Of a stretch of 63,240 bases of DNA, positions 44,945 to 55,678 are shown piece by piece. The position numbers and the translations under genes were made by a program. Below the pieces are notes generated by a model. It saw only the letters and a program-made list of their open reading frames with translations, made no database searches and was not told the origin of the DNA. Origin of the DNA: an uncultured Acidobacteriaceae bacterium. GTDB lineage: Bacteria; Acidobacteriota; Terriglobia; Terriglobales; Acidobacteriaceae. The stretch spans positions 1 through 63,240 of the forward strand of contig CAIWFH010000057.1 of assembly GCA_903911925.1 (NCBI GenBank), in the 5' to 3' direction. How positions within the stretch are numbered: the first letter of the stretch is position 1; the number at the start of each line of letters is the position of its first letter.

Positions 44945-45946
44945 GTGAAAGTACTGGTTACTGGTGGTGCGGGCTATATCGGCGGAACGGTGGCAGGCTT
45001 GCTTGCTGAAAAAGGGCATCAGGCCGTTGCATTTGACAACCTCAGCCACGGACGGCGCGATCTGCTGTCGCCCGGAGTTGAATTTGTCCATGGAGAGCTC
45101 GCCGACCGAGCTGCGATTGAGAGCCTCTTTATTGCCGCGAAGAACCAGGGTCAACCCTTCGAAGGCGTGCTCCACTTTGCCGCGCTGATCGAGGCGGGGG
45201 AGTCGATGGTTCACCCCGAAGCCTTCTTTCGCAACAACACCGCGTCTACCCTGTCTCTGCTTGAGGCTATTCTTGCCCACGGACCGAGGCGTATGGTTTT
45301 CTCCTCCACCGCCGCCGTATACGGCGAGCCGGAGACGGTTCCCATCAAGGAAGATGCGCGCCTGCTGCCCACCAACGCTTATGGCGAGTCGAAGCTGCTG
45401 GTGGAGCACATGCTGGGCTGGATGAACCGGATTCATGGCCTGCGCTATGCCTCGCTGCGCTACTTCAACGTTGCCGGAGCCCCCGAGGGCCCCGCCGGCA
45501 TCATCCGCGGTGAAGCGCACGACCCGGAATCGCACCTGATTCCGCTGGTGCTGGATGTTGCGCTGGGCCGCCGCAAATCGATCCGCATCTATGGCGACGA
45601 CTATCCCTCTCCGGATGGAACCTGCGTTCGCGACTACATTCACGTCTCCGACCTTGCCGACGCACACTTGCTGGCTCTGGACGCACTGGAGAATCACGAG
45701 CGGCTGATTCTGAACCTGGGCAACGGGCAGGGCTTCAGCGTGCAACAGGTGATTGAATCGGCGCGGCGGGTTACAGGGCACCCGATTCCGGTGGAGATGC
45801 ATCCGCGACGTGCCGGCGATCCGGCAGTGCTGGTTGCCAGTTCGAAGCTGGCGATGAGCGAATTGGGCTGGGCGCCGCACTATACCAAGTTGGATGAGAT
45901 TATTCGGACAGCGTGGGTATGGCACCAGAAAAGATATGCCCAATAG
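44945..45946 (+). CDS. galE: UDP-glucose 4-epimerase
   Basis: Interconverts UDP-glucose and UDP-galactose; extended short-chain dehydrogenase fold, 333 residues. NAD binding is GGAGYIGG at the N terminus; the catalytic pair is Y146-x-x-x-K150 (YGESK), and RYFNVAGA follows. It starts with GTG at 44945, with AAAGAAAGG upstream. It could supply galactose-containing envelope glycans or handle galactose released by the GH42 enzyme. Confidence 0.93.
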   Translation: MKVLVTGGAGYIGGTVAGLLAEKGHQAVAFDNLSHGRRDLLSPGVEFVHGELADRAAIESLFIAAKNQGQPFEGVLHFAALIEAGESMVHPEAFFRNNTASTLSLLEAILAHGPRRMVFSSTAAVYGEPETVPIKEDARLLPTNAYGESKLLVEHMLGWMNRIHGLRYASLRYFNVAGAPEGPAGIIRGEAHDPESHLIPLVLDVALGRRKSIRIYGDDYPSPDGTCVRDYIHVSDLADAHLLALDALENHERLILNLGNGQGFSVQQVIESARRVTGHPIPVEMHPRRAGDPAVLVASSKLAMSELGWAPHYTKLDEIIRTAWVWHQKRYAQ

Positions 45947-46242
45947 GTGGCAGAGCCAGGATTCAGGAACTGAAGCAAACTTCAGCCAGGGTGTCCGGCG
46001 AAGAGTCGCACATGCACTTCGCATAAGTCATAGTTCCCTGGATGATGCGGAGAGTGCGCGGCTCCATGCGATCATTCCGAGGCGCGGCATCGGAACGATT
46101 GGCCCATGGCAACGACAGAAATTAGCTTGACATTTATGGTTCGTCAAAGCAACGTAAGTTGTTGAAACGCCTATTCCTGCCTGCGCAGCGCTTCTTCCCC
46201 TTTGCTAAGAGCAGCGCGGCAAACCATGAGGTCGAACTCAAA
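45947..46242. other. Intergenic, no gene seen
   Basis: About 296 bases between galE and the MHS transporter. The TTGACA at 46127 has no convincing -10 partner. Confidence 0.4.
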
Positions 46243-47694
46243 ATGGCATCGAATCCTGCCTTGCGCCCCGAAGCGGAGGCCGCTGACAGCCTTACCAAGG
46301 TTATTCTCGGCTCCTCGCTGGGAACCTTGATTGAGTGGTACGACTTTTACATTTTTGGGTCGCTCACCACGGTGCTTTCCTTGAAGTTCTACCCGACCGG
46401 CAACGACACCTTTGCCCTCATCGCCTACCTGGCCACCTTTGCGGTTGGTTTCCTGGTGCGGCCGTTTGGCGCGCTTTTCTTTGGGCGACTGGGCGACCTG
46501 GTGGGGCGCAGAATCGCTTTTATTCTCACGCTGTCGATCATGGGCGTTTCCACTGCCTCGATTGGTCTGCTGCCCACTTACCGCACGGCCGGATGGTTCT
46601 CGCCGATTGCGTTGATTCTGATCCGCGTGCTGCAAGGTTTGGCCCTGGGCGGCGAATACGGTGGTGCCGCAGTGTTTGTGGCCGAGCACGTGCCCGACAA
46701 CCGGCGCGGCTTCTACACCAGCTTCATTCAGATTACTGCGACCTTTGGTTTGTTCATTTCGCTGGCGGTGATCGTGGCCACGCAGCAAAGCATGAGCCCA
46801 GCCGCCTTCCAGGCCTGGGGTTGGCGACTGCCCTTCCTGCTTTCCATCGTGCTGGTGAGCATCTCGCTCTGCATCCGGCTCAAGATGAAAGAGTCGCCCA
46901 TCTTCGCGAAGATCAAAGCTGCCGGCATGAGCTCAACCAAGCCGCTGACAGACGCATTCACGCAGTGGGTCAACCTGAAGCGGGTGCTGGTCTCGCTGCT
47001 GGGCGCGACCATGGGACAGGGCGTGGTGTGGTACACCGGGCAGTTTTACGCGCTCTTCTATCTCCAAACGGTGCTCAAGGTGAACGGCAAGATGGCCAAT
47101 ATCCTGGTGGCTGTCGCCTTGTTGCTGTCTATGCCCTTTTTTACCGCGTTTGCCGCGCTGAGCGACAAGATTGGCCGCAAGCGGATCATGATGGCCGGCC
47201 TTCTGCTGGCCTGTGTCTTCTACATCCCCATCTACAAGGGCATGCAGCAGGCAGCCGGGAACAACGTGGTCCGGGTCAGTTCGATCAAGGACAAGGTGAC
47301 CGGGGCCATCAAGCTGACGCCGCTAACCATTGATGCGGCAACCGGCAAGGAGGTTCCGGCCAAGGAAGCCGTCGGGGCCAACCAGCCGATGCTGGTGCTG
47401 CTTATCTGGCTCCAGGTCATCTTTGTCAGCATGGTCTATGGCCCCATCGCTGCTTATCTTGGTGAGGCGTTCCCGGCCAAGGTGCGCTATACCTCGGTAT
47501 CGCTGCCCTACCACATCGGCAATGGCGTCTTTGGAGGACTGCTGCCGCTGATCGGGCTGGGGCTTTGCGCATCAACTGGCAATATCTACGCGGGGCTTTA
47601 TTACCCGATCGGAGTGGCGGCCGTTTGCTTCGTTTTTGGGATGATCTTCCTCAAGGAGACGCACGGGACTCTGATCTGGAACGAGGCGGAGTAA
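46243..47694 (+). CDS. MFS transporter, metabolite:H+ symporter (MHS) family
   Basis: About 483 residues, 12 predicted helices. The MHS signature appears early (SSLGTLIEWYDFYIFGSL), then FGRLGDLVGRR, GLALGGEYGGAAVFVAEHVP and RRGFYTS. The ATG at 46243 starts a normal-length N terminus; an ATG-type start at 46159 would add 28 residues. A large soluble loop (about 370-410, VSSIKDKVTGAIKLTP...) is inserted before helix 9 or 10. Likely cargo is a carboxylate, betaine or shikimate-like acid. The following acs gene hints at acetate or another short acid. Confidence 0.88.
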   Translation: MASNPALRPEAEAADSLTKVILGSSLGTLIEWYDFYIFGSLTTVLSLKFYPTGNDTFALIAYLATFAVGFLVRPFGALFFGRLGDLVGRRIAFILTLSIMGVSTASIGLLPTYRTAGWFSPIALILIRVLQGLALGGEYGGAAVFVAEHVPDNRRGFYTSFIQITATFGLFISLAVIVATQQSMSPAAFQAWGWRLPFLLSIVLVSISLCIRLKMKESPIFAKIKAAGMSSTKPLTDAFTQWVNLKRVLVSLLGATMGQGVVWYTGQFYALFYLQTVLKVNGKMANILVAVALLLSMPFFTAFAALSDKIGRKRIMMAGLLLACVFYIPIYKGMQQAAGNNVVRVSSIKDKVTGAIKLTPLTIDAATGKEVPAKEAVGANQPMLVLLIWLQVIFVSMVYGPIAAYLGEAFPAKVRYTSVSLPYHIGNGVFGGLLPLIGLGLCASTGNIYAGLYYPIGVAAVCFVFGMIFLKETHGTLIWNEAE

Positions 47695-47884
47695 TCGGTG
47701 GAATTTGGCGGCCTGAAGGCTTGCCTGTTCTTTGGCAGGGGTCTCGAGAGACGCCTCAACTGCGGTGACTTGCCGTTTGTGCGTCAATCTCGGTAGAGTG
47801 ACTTCCACGAGGATTCACTGCGGGCGCATTTACCGTGGCGCACCGCGAGCCGCATTAATTCTTCTTCCCCCAAAGGACGTTTGC

Positions 47885-49861
<1,977 letters not shown>

Positions 49862-49894
49862 CGTTCGCACGCCGGAGGAGGGGGAGGAGAACGC

Positions 49895-50317
49895 ATGTCA
49901 AATGCGAACAAGGAAGTAATCGGCGCGTTTATCGAGGAGGTCATCAACCAGCGGCGGCTGGAGCGCGCGAACGACCTGGTGAAAGAGGACTTCATCGAAC
50001 TCGATCCGCTTCCCGGCCAGCAGCAGGGGCGCGAAGGCCTCAAGGCGGTGCTCCACCAAATGCAAACGGCGTTTCCCGATATGCGCTGGGTGGTTGATGA
50101 AATGGTGGCGGAGGGGGACAAGGTAGTGTCGCGGTTTCATTGGACGGGCACCCATAAAGACAACTTCCTCGGGATTCCAGCAACGGGCCGGAGCGTCAAG
50201 GTAAATGGCGTGGTGATTGACCGGTTGGAATCAGGCAAAATGGCGGACAGCCGCATCCTTATGAATAGCATGGGCATGATGCAGCAGCTTGGCGTGATTC
50301 CTTCCCCGGCTGGATGA
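49895..50317 (+). CDS. SnoaL-like ester cyclase family protein
   Basis: 140 residues of the NTF2-like alpha+beta barrel. FPDMRWVVDEMVAEGDKVVSRF and WTGTHKDNFLGIPATGR are typical of the SnoaL/ester-cyclase group. GGAGGAGGGGGAGGAG lies before the ATG. No signal peptide. Probably co-transcribed with acs, but a metabolic link is not evident. Confidence 0.82.
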   Translation: MSNANKEVIGAFIEEVINQRRLERANDLVKEDFIELDPLPGQQQGREGLKAVLHQMQTAFPDMRWVVDEMVAEGDKVVSRFHWTGTHKDNFLGIPATGRSVKVNGVVIDRLESGKMADSRILMNSMGMMQQLGVIPSPAG

Positions 50318-50403
50318 GCGACAGACTCCGGTTTTCCACTGCGAATTCATGGCGGCGACCGCTGCATTAGAGGACGTGGAGCGATTGCGAATCAGGAGAA
50401 CCG

Positions 50404-50928
50404 ATGCGGCGACTACGGTTTGGCGTGGCCATGAGCCTGGACGGATTCATTGCCGGGCCCAAGGGCGAATATGACTGGATCGTGGCTGATTCCACGATGG
50501 ATTATGTGTCCATGCACATGCAGTTTGATTTGTGCATAATGGGGCGAAAAACGTACGACGTTGCGCGGACCAGGCGGGCTTCAATGGAAGGCTCGGGGCA
50601 GCACTGGGTGGTGGTGTCGCGCACGCTGAAACCGGAAGAGCACCGGGACGTCACTATTCTCAGTGAGAATATTTTGCAAGCTGTGGCCGATCTGAAAGCT
50701 CAGCCGGGCAAGGACATCTGGCTCATGGGCGGCGGGGTGCTATTCCGATCGCTTCTCGATGCGGGGCTGGTGGATGGGATGGATCTGGCCGTGATGCCGG
50801 TGATGCTGGGGAGCGGGACTCAGGTGCTGCCGGAAGGGCAGCGGCAATGGTTTCGTCTGGAAAAGAGCGCGGCGCTGGCGAGCGGGATTCTTGTGCTCAG
50901 TTATTCCGTGAGTGGTTCGTCGGCTTGA
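50404..50928 (+). CDS. Dihydrofolate reductase-like (RibD C-terminal domain) protein
   Basis: 174 residues. It opens RRLRFGVAMSLDGFIAGPKGEYDW and contains LCIMGRKTYDV and DIWLMGGGVLF, the hallmarks of the DHFR-like/RibD reductase superfamily. NADPH binding is expected. It is not the housekeeping FolA; the substrate is unknown. An AGGAGAACC site precedes the ATG. Confidence 0.85.
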   Translation: MRRLRFGVAMSLDGFIAGPKGEYDWIVADSTMDYVSMHMQFDLCIMGRKTYDVARTRRASMEGSGQHWVVVSRTLKPEEHRDVTILSENILQAVADLKAQPGKDIWLMGGGVLFRSLLDAGLVDGMDLAVMPVMLGSGTQVLPEGQRQWFRLEKSAALASGILVLSYSVSGSSA

Positions 50929-51020
50929 GATTTCAGGCCAGCGTCGCGTAACGCAGGTATTTTGACTCCCCGTTCGCTGCGCTCAGGGTCGTTCCTGATC
51001 AATGGGGCCAGTTGAGTGTT

Positions 51021-51071
51021 GTGGTATCCCACCCATTCCGCAAAAAAACGCGGAATGGATGGGGCACGGTT
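51021..51071. repeat. Intergenic hairpin with T-run
   Basis: CCATTCCGC (51033-51041) and GCGGAATGG (51050-51058) around an A-rich loop, then ATGGGGCACGG and seven Ts. The TATCCCA...TGGGGCAC frame resembles family B. It lies in the 246-base gap between the DHFR-like gene and dxs, which otherwise holds no gene, and may terminate both. Confidence 0.6.
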
Positions 51072-51175
51072 TTTTTGTGGAACTTGCCGGCGGTCATGTT
51101 GGGGGCGTATTTCGCCTCTGCGAGTAAAGATGCTCAGGATGACAGCTTCCGTTTTTCGTTCGATCTTTTAGGGTA

Positions 51176-53065
51176 CTAGCTCGTAATGAGCGAAGGCTGC
51201 TTGCGGTGGGTTAGCAGGTGCATCACTTGGGCCTGGGCTTCGTCTACGCTGACGCCGTACTTGGCGCGGAGATCGTCGATTTTGCCGTGCTCGATGAACT
51301 GGTCGGGCCAGCCGATGCGGATGACCGGGACTGGACTGCCCATCTCCTGCAGGGTCTCCATGACTACCGAGCCAAAACCGCCCATTTTGACGTGGTCCTC
51401 AATGGTGACGAAGGCGGAGACGCGGCCGGCGTATGCCTCGAGCATTTCGCGGTCGATGGGTTTGATGAAGCGGGGATTGATGACCGCGGCGGTGTAGCCG
51501 TCGTGCTCAAGGCGTGCGGCAAGTTCGCGGGCCATGGCGGTCATCGGGCCGAGGCCCAGGATGGCAACGTCGGAGCCGTCTTTGATCAGTTCTGCCTTGC
51601 CCAGGGGAAGGGCCTTTGCCTCTGCCTTGCGATCTACCCCGACAACTGTCCCGCGCGGATAGCGGATGGCACTGGGGCCGGGGAGTTCGAGGGCGGTTTG
51701 CATCATGTCGGCCAACTCATCCTCGTCCTTCGGCGACATCAGCACCATGTTGGGAATGCCGCGCAGATAGCTGATGTCGAAGAGGCCGTGGTGGGTGGGG
51801 CCGTCGTCGCCGGAGAGGCCGGCGCGGTCCATGCAGAACAGCACCGGCAGCTTTTGCAGGCAGACGTCGTGAATGATCGGGTCAAAGGCGCGCTGCAAGA
51901 AGGTGGAGTAGATGGCGCAGACCGGGCGGAAGCCGCGCGTGGCCATGCCAGCGGCGAAGATCACCGCGTGCTCCTCGGCGATGCCTACGTCGAAATAGCG
52001 CTTGGGGTGATGAGGACGGAAAAGGTCAAGCCCGGTGCCGTTGGGCATGGCCGCGGTGATGGCCACGATGCGCTCGTCCCCGGTGGCCATATCGGACAGG
52101 GTGTTGGCGAAGACTTCAGCATAAGTGGGTTTGCCGGCTGGAGCGGTGAGACCGGTATCGGGATCGTAGGGGCCCAGGCCGTGGAACTTCTTCTGCCCTT
52201 CGAGCGCCGGCTGATATCCGCGGCCCTTCTCGGTGAGCACATGCAGAAGGACCGGCCGGTCAAGCGTCTTGAGGAATTTGAATGTTTCAATCAGCAGGGG
52301 CAGGTTGTGCCCGTCGATGGGGCCAAAGTACTGCAGGCCGAACTCTTCAAACAGCAGCGAAGGCCACAGCATGCCCTTGGCCGCTTCTTCAGCGCGGCGC
52401 GCCACCGTGGCCGCCGTCTTGCCGCCGAAGCGCTCGATGAGCCGTGCCGCGGAATCGTGGAAGCTGCGGTATTTCTCGTTGGTGACCATGCGGTGGAAGT
52501 AGTTGGCAATAGCGCCGACATTGCGATCGATGGACCACTCGTTGTCATTGAGCACCACGATCATCCGCTTTGTCTGTTCCGCGATATTGTTGAGAGCTTC
52601 AAAGGAGATGCCGTTGGTAAAGGCCGCATCGCCGGCGACGGCGATGACGTTTTCGTTGCCTCCGGCCAGGTCGCGGGCAACGGCCATGCCTAAAGCGGCA
52701 GAGAGCGCGGTGCCGGCGTGGCCGGCGCCGAAGCAGTCGTGCTCGCTCTCGGTGCGCAGCATAAAGCCGTTGAGCCCGCCCGGCTGGCGGATGGTGGCAA
52801 AGCGGTCAAGCCGCCCGGTAAGAATCTTGTGGACGTAGGCCTGGTGGCTCACGTCGAAGACCAGCTTGTCTTCAGGCGTAGTGAAAACGCTATGCAGGGC
52901 CAGCGTGAGTTCAACCACGCCCAGGTTCGGCCCCAGGTGCCCGCCTGTTTTTGAGAGGGTCTGAATCAGGAACTCGCGAATCTCGCCGGCTAGTTCAGCC
53001 ATCTGGACCAGGCTCAGAAGCTTCAGATCGGCAGGCGAGTGGATGGTCTCGAGCAGTGTTCCCAT
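51176..53065 (-). CDS. dxs: 1-deoxy-D-xylulose-5-phosphate synthase
   Basis: First step of the MEP pathway: pyruvate plus glyceraldehyde-3-phosphate with thiamine diphosphate. About 629 residues. The thiamine-binding region is GDAAFTNGISFEALNN; the transketolase-like pyrimidine domain carries CMDRAGLSGDDGPTHHG. The start at 53065 is chosen because GGAAGGA lies seven bases upstream; the ATGs at 53071 and 53089 are too close to or upstream of that site. A stable hairpin (53089-53120) sits just before it. Confidence 0.96.
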   Translation of the reverse strand: MGTLLETIHSPADLKLLSLVQMAELAGEIREFLIQTLSKTGGHLGPNLGVVELTLALHSVFTTPEDKLVFDVSHQAYVHKILTGRLDRFATIRQPGGLNGFMLRTESEHDCFGAGHAGTALSAALGMAVARDLAGGNENVIAVAGDAAFTNGISFEALNNIAEQTKRMIVVLNDNEWSIDRNVGAIANYFHRMVTNEKYRSFHDSAARLIERFGGKTAATVARRAEEAAKGMLWPSLLFEEFGLQYFGPIDGHNLPLLIETFKFLKTLDRPVLLHVLTEKGRGYQPALEGQKKFHGLGPYDPDTGLTAPAGKPTYAEVFANTLSDMATGDERIVAITAAMPNGTGLDLFRPHHPKRYFDVGIAEEHAVIFAAGMATRGFRPVCAIYSTFLQRAFDPIIHDVCLQKLPVLFCMDRAGLSGDDGPTHHGLFDISYLRGIPNMVLMSPKDEDELADMMQTALELPGPSAIRYPRGTVVGVDRKAEAKALPLGKAELIKDGSDVAILGLGPMTAMARELAARLEHDGYTAAVINPRFIKPIDREMLEAYAGRVSAFVTIEDHVKMGGFGSVVMETLQEMGSPVPVIRIGWPDQFIEHGKIDDLRAKYGVSVDEAQAQVMHLLTHRKQPSLITS

Positions 53066-53088
53066 TTGCATCCTTCCCCGGAAAAGCA

Positions 53089-53120
53089 CCCGGCATCCAA
53101 GAAAAGCCTCGGATGCCGGG
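53089..53120 (-). terminator. Hairpin in the dxs leader
   Basis: CCCGGCATCC and GGATGCCGGG around a 12-base loop, 24 bases before the dxs start. On the minus strand it is followed by TGCTTTTCC. It may terminate the upstream PAS gene, or act as an attenuator for dxs. Confidence 0.5.
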
Positions 53121-53207
53121 AAGATTCAGACGAGCTTTGCTAATGGACAGTATACCAATGTGCTGGAAACGGGTGTGGTCAGTCCGAACCAGCAGATTCA
53201 GGGCGGC

Positions 53208-54521
53208 TTATGAACTCTGCCGGTCGCAGATGTTCTGAATCACCGCGAAGTAGCCGGTAACCTCTCCCCGCGAAGCGCGCACCGCCGTGATGCAAACTGT
53301 GGCCCTGACCTTTGACCCGTCCTTGCGCAAATAGATCAACTCGCGCTGGAAATTGTCCTTTTGCGGCACCGCGGTCCGGGACGGGTAGATTCCATCGAGC
53401 GGAGTCCCCGGCTTCTGGCCAAGTTCAATGGCTGGGGCGATCTCAGGCGCGGGAGGGAGGACTTCCTCAGGCGCGACATGCCCCAGGACTTCATTTGCCG
53501 AGTAGCCCAGCATCTTCTGCGCCCCAGGATTGAAGAGCGTGACGATGCCGTTCAGGTCGGTGCCGATGACCGCCGTCTCAGTGGACGAAGCTAGAATATC
53601 GAGGTAGTGGCTATTGAGAATATTGATGAATTGGTTGTCGCGCACGCGCGAGGTGACGTCGAGGAAACTGCTGAGCGCGGCGTAGGGAATCGGGTGGCCC
53701 GGCCGGTAGAGCGGCTGGCTGCTGATGCTGATCCACGTCCGGTCGCCGGCCTCGCCAACGCCCATCAAAATACCCTGCTGCGGCTTGCCGGTCGCAATCG
53801 CGACCATGGCGGGGTGTTCTTCGGCGGGGAAGGGGCTGCCATCTTCATGCACCGGATTCCAGGCCGATTCAAGGCCGGGCATGCCGGCGAACTCGTCCAT
53901 GGTGATGCGCAGAATGTTGCAGGCGGCCATGTTGACGTCGATGATTTCGCCGTTGGAGGCCTGGACAATTATGCCAATCGGGAGGCTCTCGAAAAGACCA
54001 CGGAAGCGCTCTTCGCTTTCGCGCAAATCCTGCACCTGGCCCTCGACCTTGCGCTCCAGCACCTGCCGGTAGTTTTCGCGCTCCGACTCCAACCGCTTGC
54101 GCTCGGTGATGTTGTCAACCACCTTGACCACATGGCCCGCCACGGGCGAGTAGACGGAGACCGAAAACCATTGGCCGGTCGAGCGGTCAAGATACTCAAA
54201 AACATCCGACTCTCCGGTGCTGGCCACGCGGGCCAGGCGTTCAAGCAGGTCGCGGTCGGCCTCGCCATTGGGGCGAACATCGCTGACCAGCCTGCCAACC
54301 AGATTGTCGAGGCCTGTCTGGGTGCGGTAGGCGGGATTTGTATACAAATAGAGCCGATCAACGGGTTCGTTGCCCCTGAAAATGATCCTGGAGCAGCAGA
54401 CGCCGCTTGGCATGTGCTCGTATAAATTGCCCAACAACTCGGCCAAGGGAGGCGTATCCAGCACTTCAACACTGGGCCCGGCGACGGTCAATGCGAGCGT
54501 CTTTAAGCTCTTTCGAGGCAT
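53208..54521 (-). CDS. PAS-domain protein without an output domain
   Basis: 437 residues with three PAS domains: about 28-130 (LYEHMPSGVCCSRI), about 168-290 (LFESLPIGIIVQASNGEIIDVN) and about 300-430 (ILASSTETAVIGTDLNGIVTLF). A short coiled region (about 130-165, RKRLESERENYRQVLERKV) joins the first two. After the third PAS (GYFAVIQNICDRQSS) the protein ends; no kinase, GGDEF or HTH follows. It may act as a partner that presents a signal to a separate kinase, such as the one encoded at 55679-58090. Confidence 0.85.
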   Translation of the reverse strand: MPRKSLKTLALTVAGPSVEVLDTPPLAELLGNLYEHMPSGVCCSRIIFRGNEPVDRLYLYTNPAYRTQTGLDNLVGRLVSDVRPNGEADRDLLERLARVASTGESDVFEYLDRSTGQWFSVSVYSPVAGHVVKVVDNITERKRLESERENYRQVLERKVEGQVQDLRESEERFRGLFESLPIGIIVQASNGEIIDVNMAACNILRITMDEFAGMPGLESAWNPVHEDGSPFPAEEHPAMVAIATGKPQQGILMGVGEAGDRTWISISSQPLYRPGHPIPYAALSSFLDVTSRVRDNQFINILNSHYLDILASSTETAVIGTDLNGIVTLFNPGAQKMLGYSANEVLGHVAPEEVLPPAPEIAPAIELGQKPGTPLDGIYPSRTAVPQKDNFQRELIYLRKDGSKVRATVCITAVRASRGEVTGYFAVIQNICDRQSS

Positions 54522-54859
54522 GCTGTACTTTCTGGTTCTGTCGTTTGCCAGACGCCAAAAGGGGAGGGCGCTTGGTTGACAGAAAGAGAATTTTAGCTTG
54601 AGAGACGGGTGAAATCGGTGATTTGTATCACGGTGCGTGGTGCTGCCCGGGGGGAATTCGATCAGGGTAGGCTACTTCAGTGTTGCGGCCCTCCATCTAT
54701 TGTGGAGTCGTGGTCGAGCAAATGGCTGGCTCGTGCTCCGATCAGGTGAAGTCGAGCAGGCCGAATTCGGAAGTAGCACACATAGTACACGCATTGAGGA
54801 AAACTGTCGTTGTAGCATGGGCATAGCAGGACTCGGTGCTTTCGGGGAGGAATGGCAAG

Positions 54860-55426
54860 ATGGGTGGAATACGGAGAGGTTTCTATTGTGGGGTTGTTCT
54901 GGCGGCCATCTTGACCGCGGCAGCGCCCAGCGCGACGGTGGCCCAGCTTGCGTTTCCCGATTCAAGCGGCCATGCTGCGCCGAACCCGCTTACCGACCCC
55001 ACTGCGAAGCCAGGCAAGATTCTGCTCTACGAGCTCGAGGCCCGGTTTGCAAAGGACGTGCTGGAGCGTGGTGGCGCGGCGTTTGCCGATTGGTTTGCCG
55101 AAGACGGAGTGGCCCTGGGCAATGGCGCCGCTCCGCTGGTGGGCAGGGTAGCGATTGCCAAGTCAGCCAACTGGTCGCCCAAGGCTTATCAGCTTATCTG
55201 GACTCCGACGGATGCGGTCATGGGGCCTTCAGGCGATGTGGGCTACACGTGGGGCCACTTTGAAGGGCACAGCAAAGACGCCAACGGCAACCCGGTGATG
55301 ACAAGCGGGCGCTACATCACCGTTTGGCGCAAGCAGGCCGACGGCAACTGGAAGGTAGTTCTTGACGCCGGCGCCAATGAGCCGGCAGCTGCGGGCGATT
55401 GCTGCAAGCTGCCTGCGGGTAACTGA
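54860..55426 (+). CDS. Secreted SnoaL/DUF4440-like protein
   Basis: About 188 residues. The ATG at 54860 follows GGGGAGG with good spacing; a GTG at 54836 is in frame. The signal peptide ends about SATVAQ. The mature part is NTF2-like: FAKDVLERGGAAFADWFAED, and GHFEGHSKDANGNPVMTSGR followed by WRKQADGNWKVVLDAG. It is typical of DUF4440 proteins; no catalytic role is established for most of them. Confidence 0.8.
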   Translation: MGGIRRGFYCGVVLAAILTAAAPSATVAQLAFPDSSGHAAPNPLTDPTAKPGKILLYELEARFAKDVLERGGAAFADWFAEDGVALGNGAAPLVGRVAIAKSANWSPKAYQLIWTPTDAVMGPSGDVGYTWGHFEGHSKDANGNPVMTSGRYITVWRKQADGNWKVVLDAGANEPAAAGDCCKLPAGN

Positions 55427-55678
55427 CGCCACACGTTTTCAAAGAACTCATTGCGGTCAGCAGGCATTGTAAGAGTCTTGTGTTTTGATTTTGAATAGGC
55501 TTCGCGGCGAACCGAGAAAAACAGGAACTTTATCGCGCCTTGGTAACATCTTGTTTAAACAATTAAGTCCAAAGTAATGCACTTCAGTTGTAATGTCTGA
55601 TGGCGGCATTTCCCCCAATTTGTGCCAGAGCCAATTGACGTTTTTTATCCGATACTAAAAATCGGGTGAGTGTATCCC

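Noticed and set aside
44260..45009. Possible small membrane protein upstream of galE
   Set aside because: One hydrophobic stretch (GLALLLVVLGYL) exists, but there is no ribosome binding site, the frame overlaps galE out of frame, and composition is not protein-like.
44765..46024. 419-residue open frame antisense to galE
   Set aside because: galE has NAD-binding and YxxxK motifs in the proper frame; the antisense frame has none.
51218..52693. 491-residue open frame antisense to dxs
   Set aside because: dxs on the other strand is unambiguous; the antisense protein has no recognisable motif.
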